A DNA stretch of 6,828 bases, from contig JAJYDP010000272.1 in assembly GCA_021777365.1 (NCBI GenBank), positions 1 through 6,828 on the forward strand. The letters run 5' to 3'. The translations under genes were made by a program, and so were the position numbers. This document shows, in pieces, positions 5,712-6,828 of the stretch. Every line of letters starts with the position of its first letter. Positions within the stretch are counted from its first letter, which is position 1. Under the pieces are notes generated by a model. That model made no database searches and was not told the origin of the DNA. It saw nothing but the letters and a program-made list of their open reading frames with translations. Origin of the DNA: Chloroflexota bacterium. Lineage in GTDB: Bacteria; Chloroflexota; Limnocylindria; Limnocylindrales; CSP1-4.

Positions 5712-6794
5712 ATGCCGAACCATCCTGCTCCCGCCCTGGCGATGAGTGACTCCGAACGGGCCTGCCTGCGCGCGCTTGCGCGGGCCGGCACGACGCAGCA
5801 GCGCCTCGCCACGCGGGCCCGCATCGTCCTGCGCGCGGGCGACGGCGTGGCCAACGAGCGCATCGCGGCCGAGCTCGGCGTCGACAAGATGACGGTGCTC
5901 CTGTGGCGCCGACGGTTCGGGGCCGCGCGGGTGGCCGGACTGCGGGACGCGCCGCGCCCCGGCCGCGTGCCCACCTATGAGCGGACGGCCCGCGACCGGG
6001 TCATCGCGCTGACTCTCGAGCCGCCGCCCGACGGAACCACCCACTGGAGCGCCCGGCGGATGGCCGCCCGGACCGGCATCAGCATCACCACGATCCAGCG
6101 CATCTGGGCCGAGGCGCACCTCAAGCCCCACCGGACCGAGACGTTCAAGTTCTCCACCGACCCCGAGCTCGAGGCCAAGGTGCGCGACGTGGTGGGGCTC
6201 TACCTGCACCCACCCGCGTGCGCCATCGTCCTCTCGCTCGACGAGAAGACGCAGATCCAGGCGCTCGATCGGACCCAGCCGCTGCTCCCCCTGCGGCCGG
6301 GGCAGGTCGAGCGGCACACCCACGACTACGAGCGCCACGGGACGACCAGCCTCTTCGCCGCGTTGAACGTGGCCACCGGCGAGGTGACCCACGAGGCCCG
6401 CTCCCGCCACACCGGGGCCGACTTCCTCGCCTTCCTGCGCCGCCTCGACCGCGTCTATCCGGAGCAGGAGCTCCACGTCGTCCTCGACAACGTCAGCACC
6501 CACAAGACGCCGGCCGTGCGGGCCTGGCTGGAGCGCCATCCCCGCATCGCGTTCCACTTCACCCCCACCTCGGCCTCCTGGCTGAACCAGGTGGAGACGT
6601 GGTTCGGCATCCTCACCCGGCAGGCCATCCGGCGTGGCAGTTTCCGGAGCGTGAACGACCTCGTGGCCGCCATCGCCACCTTCATCGAGCACTGGAACGC
6701 CGGTTCGACCCCGTTTCTCTGGGTCAAGACCGCCGACGAGATCCTCGCCAGGGCGGTCCGCAAACCCCGAGCGATCGGCGAATCGGGACACTAG
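5712..6794 (+). CDS. IS630-family DDE transposase
   Basis: A 360-residue transposase that catalyses cut-and-paste movement at TA sites. The N-terminal third is helix-turn-helix DNA-binding: TQQRLATRARIVLRAGDG (28-45) and ERIAAELGVDKMTVLLWRRRF (49-69), with a second helix-turn-helix around WSARRMAARTGISITTIQRIW (112-132). The catalytic acidic triad is visible as D177 in LSLDEKTQIQ, D259 in VVLDNVSTH and E295 in NQVETWF. The 35 residues between the last two suit the D34-35E spacing of the IS630/Tc1-mariner group. FTPTSASWLNQVE precedes the Glu as in relatives. Length is normal and no frameshift is seen. ATG 5712 is 57 bases inside the left end; ATG 5742 is an alternative, and neither has a clear ribosome binding site. 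The stop TAG (6792-6794) consists of the duplicated target TA plus the flanking G, so the final residues GESGH run to the very tip of the right end. Confidence 0.95.
   Translation: MPNHPAPALAMSDSERACLRALARAGTTQQRLATRARIVLRAGDGVANERIAAELGVDKMTVLLWRRRFGAARVAGLRDAPRPGRVPTYERTARDRVIALTLEPPPDGTTHWSARRMAARTGISITTIQRIWAEAHLKPHRTETFKFSTDPELEAKVRDVVGLYLHPPACAIVLSLDEKTQIQALDRTQPLLPLRPGQVERHTHDYERHGTTSLFAALNVATGEVTHEARSRHTGADFLAFLRRLDRVYPEQELHVVLDNVSTHKTPAVRAWLERHPRIAFHFTPTSASWLNQVETWFGILTRQAIRRGSFRSVNDLVAAIATFIEHWNAGSTPFLWVKTADEILARAVRKPRAIGESGH
6768..6791 (-). repeat. Right terminal inverted repeat of the IS630 element
   Basis: Ends CGGGACAC next to the right TA duplication and lies entirely within the transposase coding sequence, so the last eight or so codons serve both as protein code and as transposon end. 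Confidence 0.85.
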
Positions 6795-6828
6795 GTCGCG
6801 GACCCGACGGACCTCGTCCACGGCAACC

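Larger units (their letters stand above)
5653..6793 (+). mobile_element. Complete IS630-family insertion sequence with TA target duplication
   Basis: The element proper is 5655-6791 (1137 bases), bounded by TA on each side (5653-5654 and 6792-6793). The outer 8 bases, GTGTCCCG and its complement CGGGACAC, are perfect inverted repeats, and about 17 of the first 24 bases match. Including the flanking TA and the C and G outside it, 11 bases mirror exactly (CTAGTGTCCCG at 5652-5662, CGGGACACTAG at 6784-6794). Removing the element restores CTAG, the known preferred target of IS630, where insertion duplicates TA. With an undamaged transposase and clean ends it may be active or recently inserted. 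It sits nine bases past the regulator stop codon. Confidence 0.9.

Noticed and set aside
5652..6821. 389-residue minus-strand open frame across the insertion sequence
   Set aside because: It mirrors the transposase codons in a high-GC sequence; composition is low-complexity and the transposase has a full catalytic triad.
1..6828. CRISPR array, tRNA or rRNA gene
   Set aside because: No regularly spaced direct repeats, cloverleaf or conserved rRNA segments were seen on either strand.

Overview
The window is very GC-rich bacterial chromosomal DNA (roughly 70% G+C by eye), with tightly packed genes, several GTG starts and ATGA/GTGA gene junctions. It carries part of a respiratory complex I gene, a Crp/Fnr-controlled gene set and one intact insertion sequence. 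The lineage cannot be fixed from 6.8 kb. A high-GC Chloroflexota-like or similar deep-branching soil or sediment bacterium is one plausible guess, resting only on GC content and general protein character.

Layout from left to right. Positions 1-504 (minus strand) hold the first 168 codons of nuoB, the cluster-N2 subunit of NADH-quinone oxidoreductase, cut by the window edge. Positions 505-710 are a 206-base gap with a candidate nuoB promoter and no nuoA. Positions 711-4737 (minus strand) look like one operon, transcribed from right to left: an unusual ArsR-Crp/Fnr fusion regulator, a 2x[4Fe-4S] ferredoxin, a DUF2249 protein, a MIP18/DUF59 protein, a polytopic His-containing membrane protein that may be NnrS-like, and a YwiC-like membrane protein. 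Three junctions overlap, which suggests translational coupling. DUF2249, MIP18, NnrS-like and YwiC-like proteins under Crp/Fnr regulators recur near anaerobic nitrogen-oxide respiration genes. The working hypothesis is therefore a redox or NO-responsive Fe-S/haem module. No nitrate, nitrite or NO reductase is present in the window to confirm this.

Positions 4738-4851 are a short divergent regulatory region with an AT-rich island. It also holds a possible six-codon leader reading frame whose stop overlaps the start of the next gene. Positions 4852-5643 (plus strand) encode a second, differently built Crp/Fnr-family regulator. Positions 5653-6793 are a complete IS630-family insertion sequence at a TA within CTAG, nine bases after the regulator's stop codon. 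The transposase stop codon is completed by the target site. The last 35 bases are flanking DNA of unknown content.
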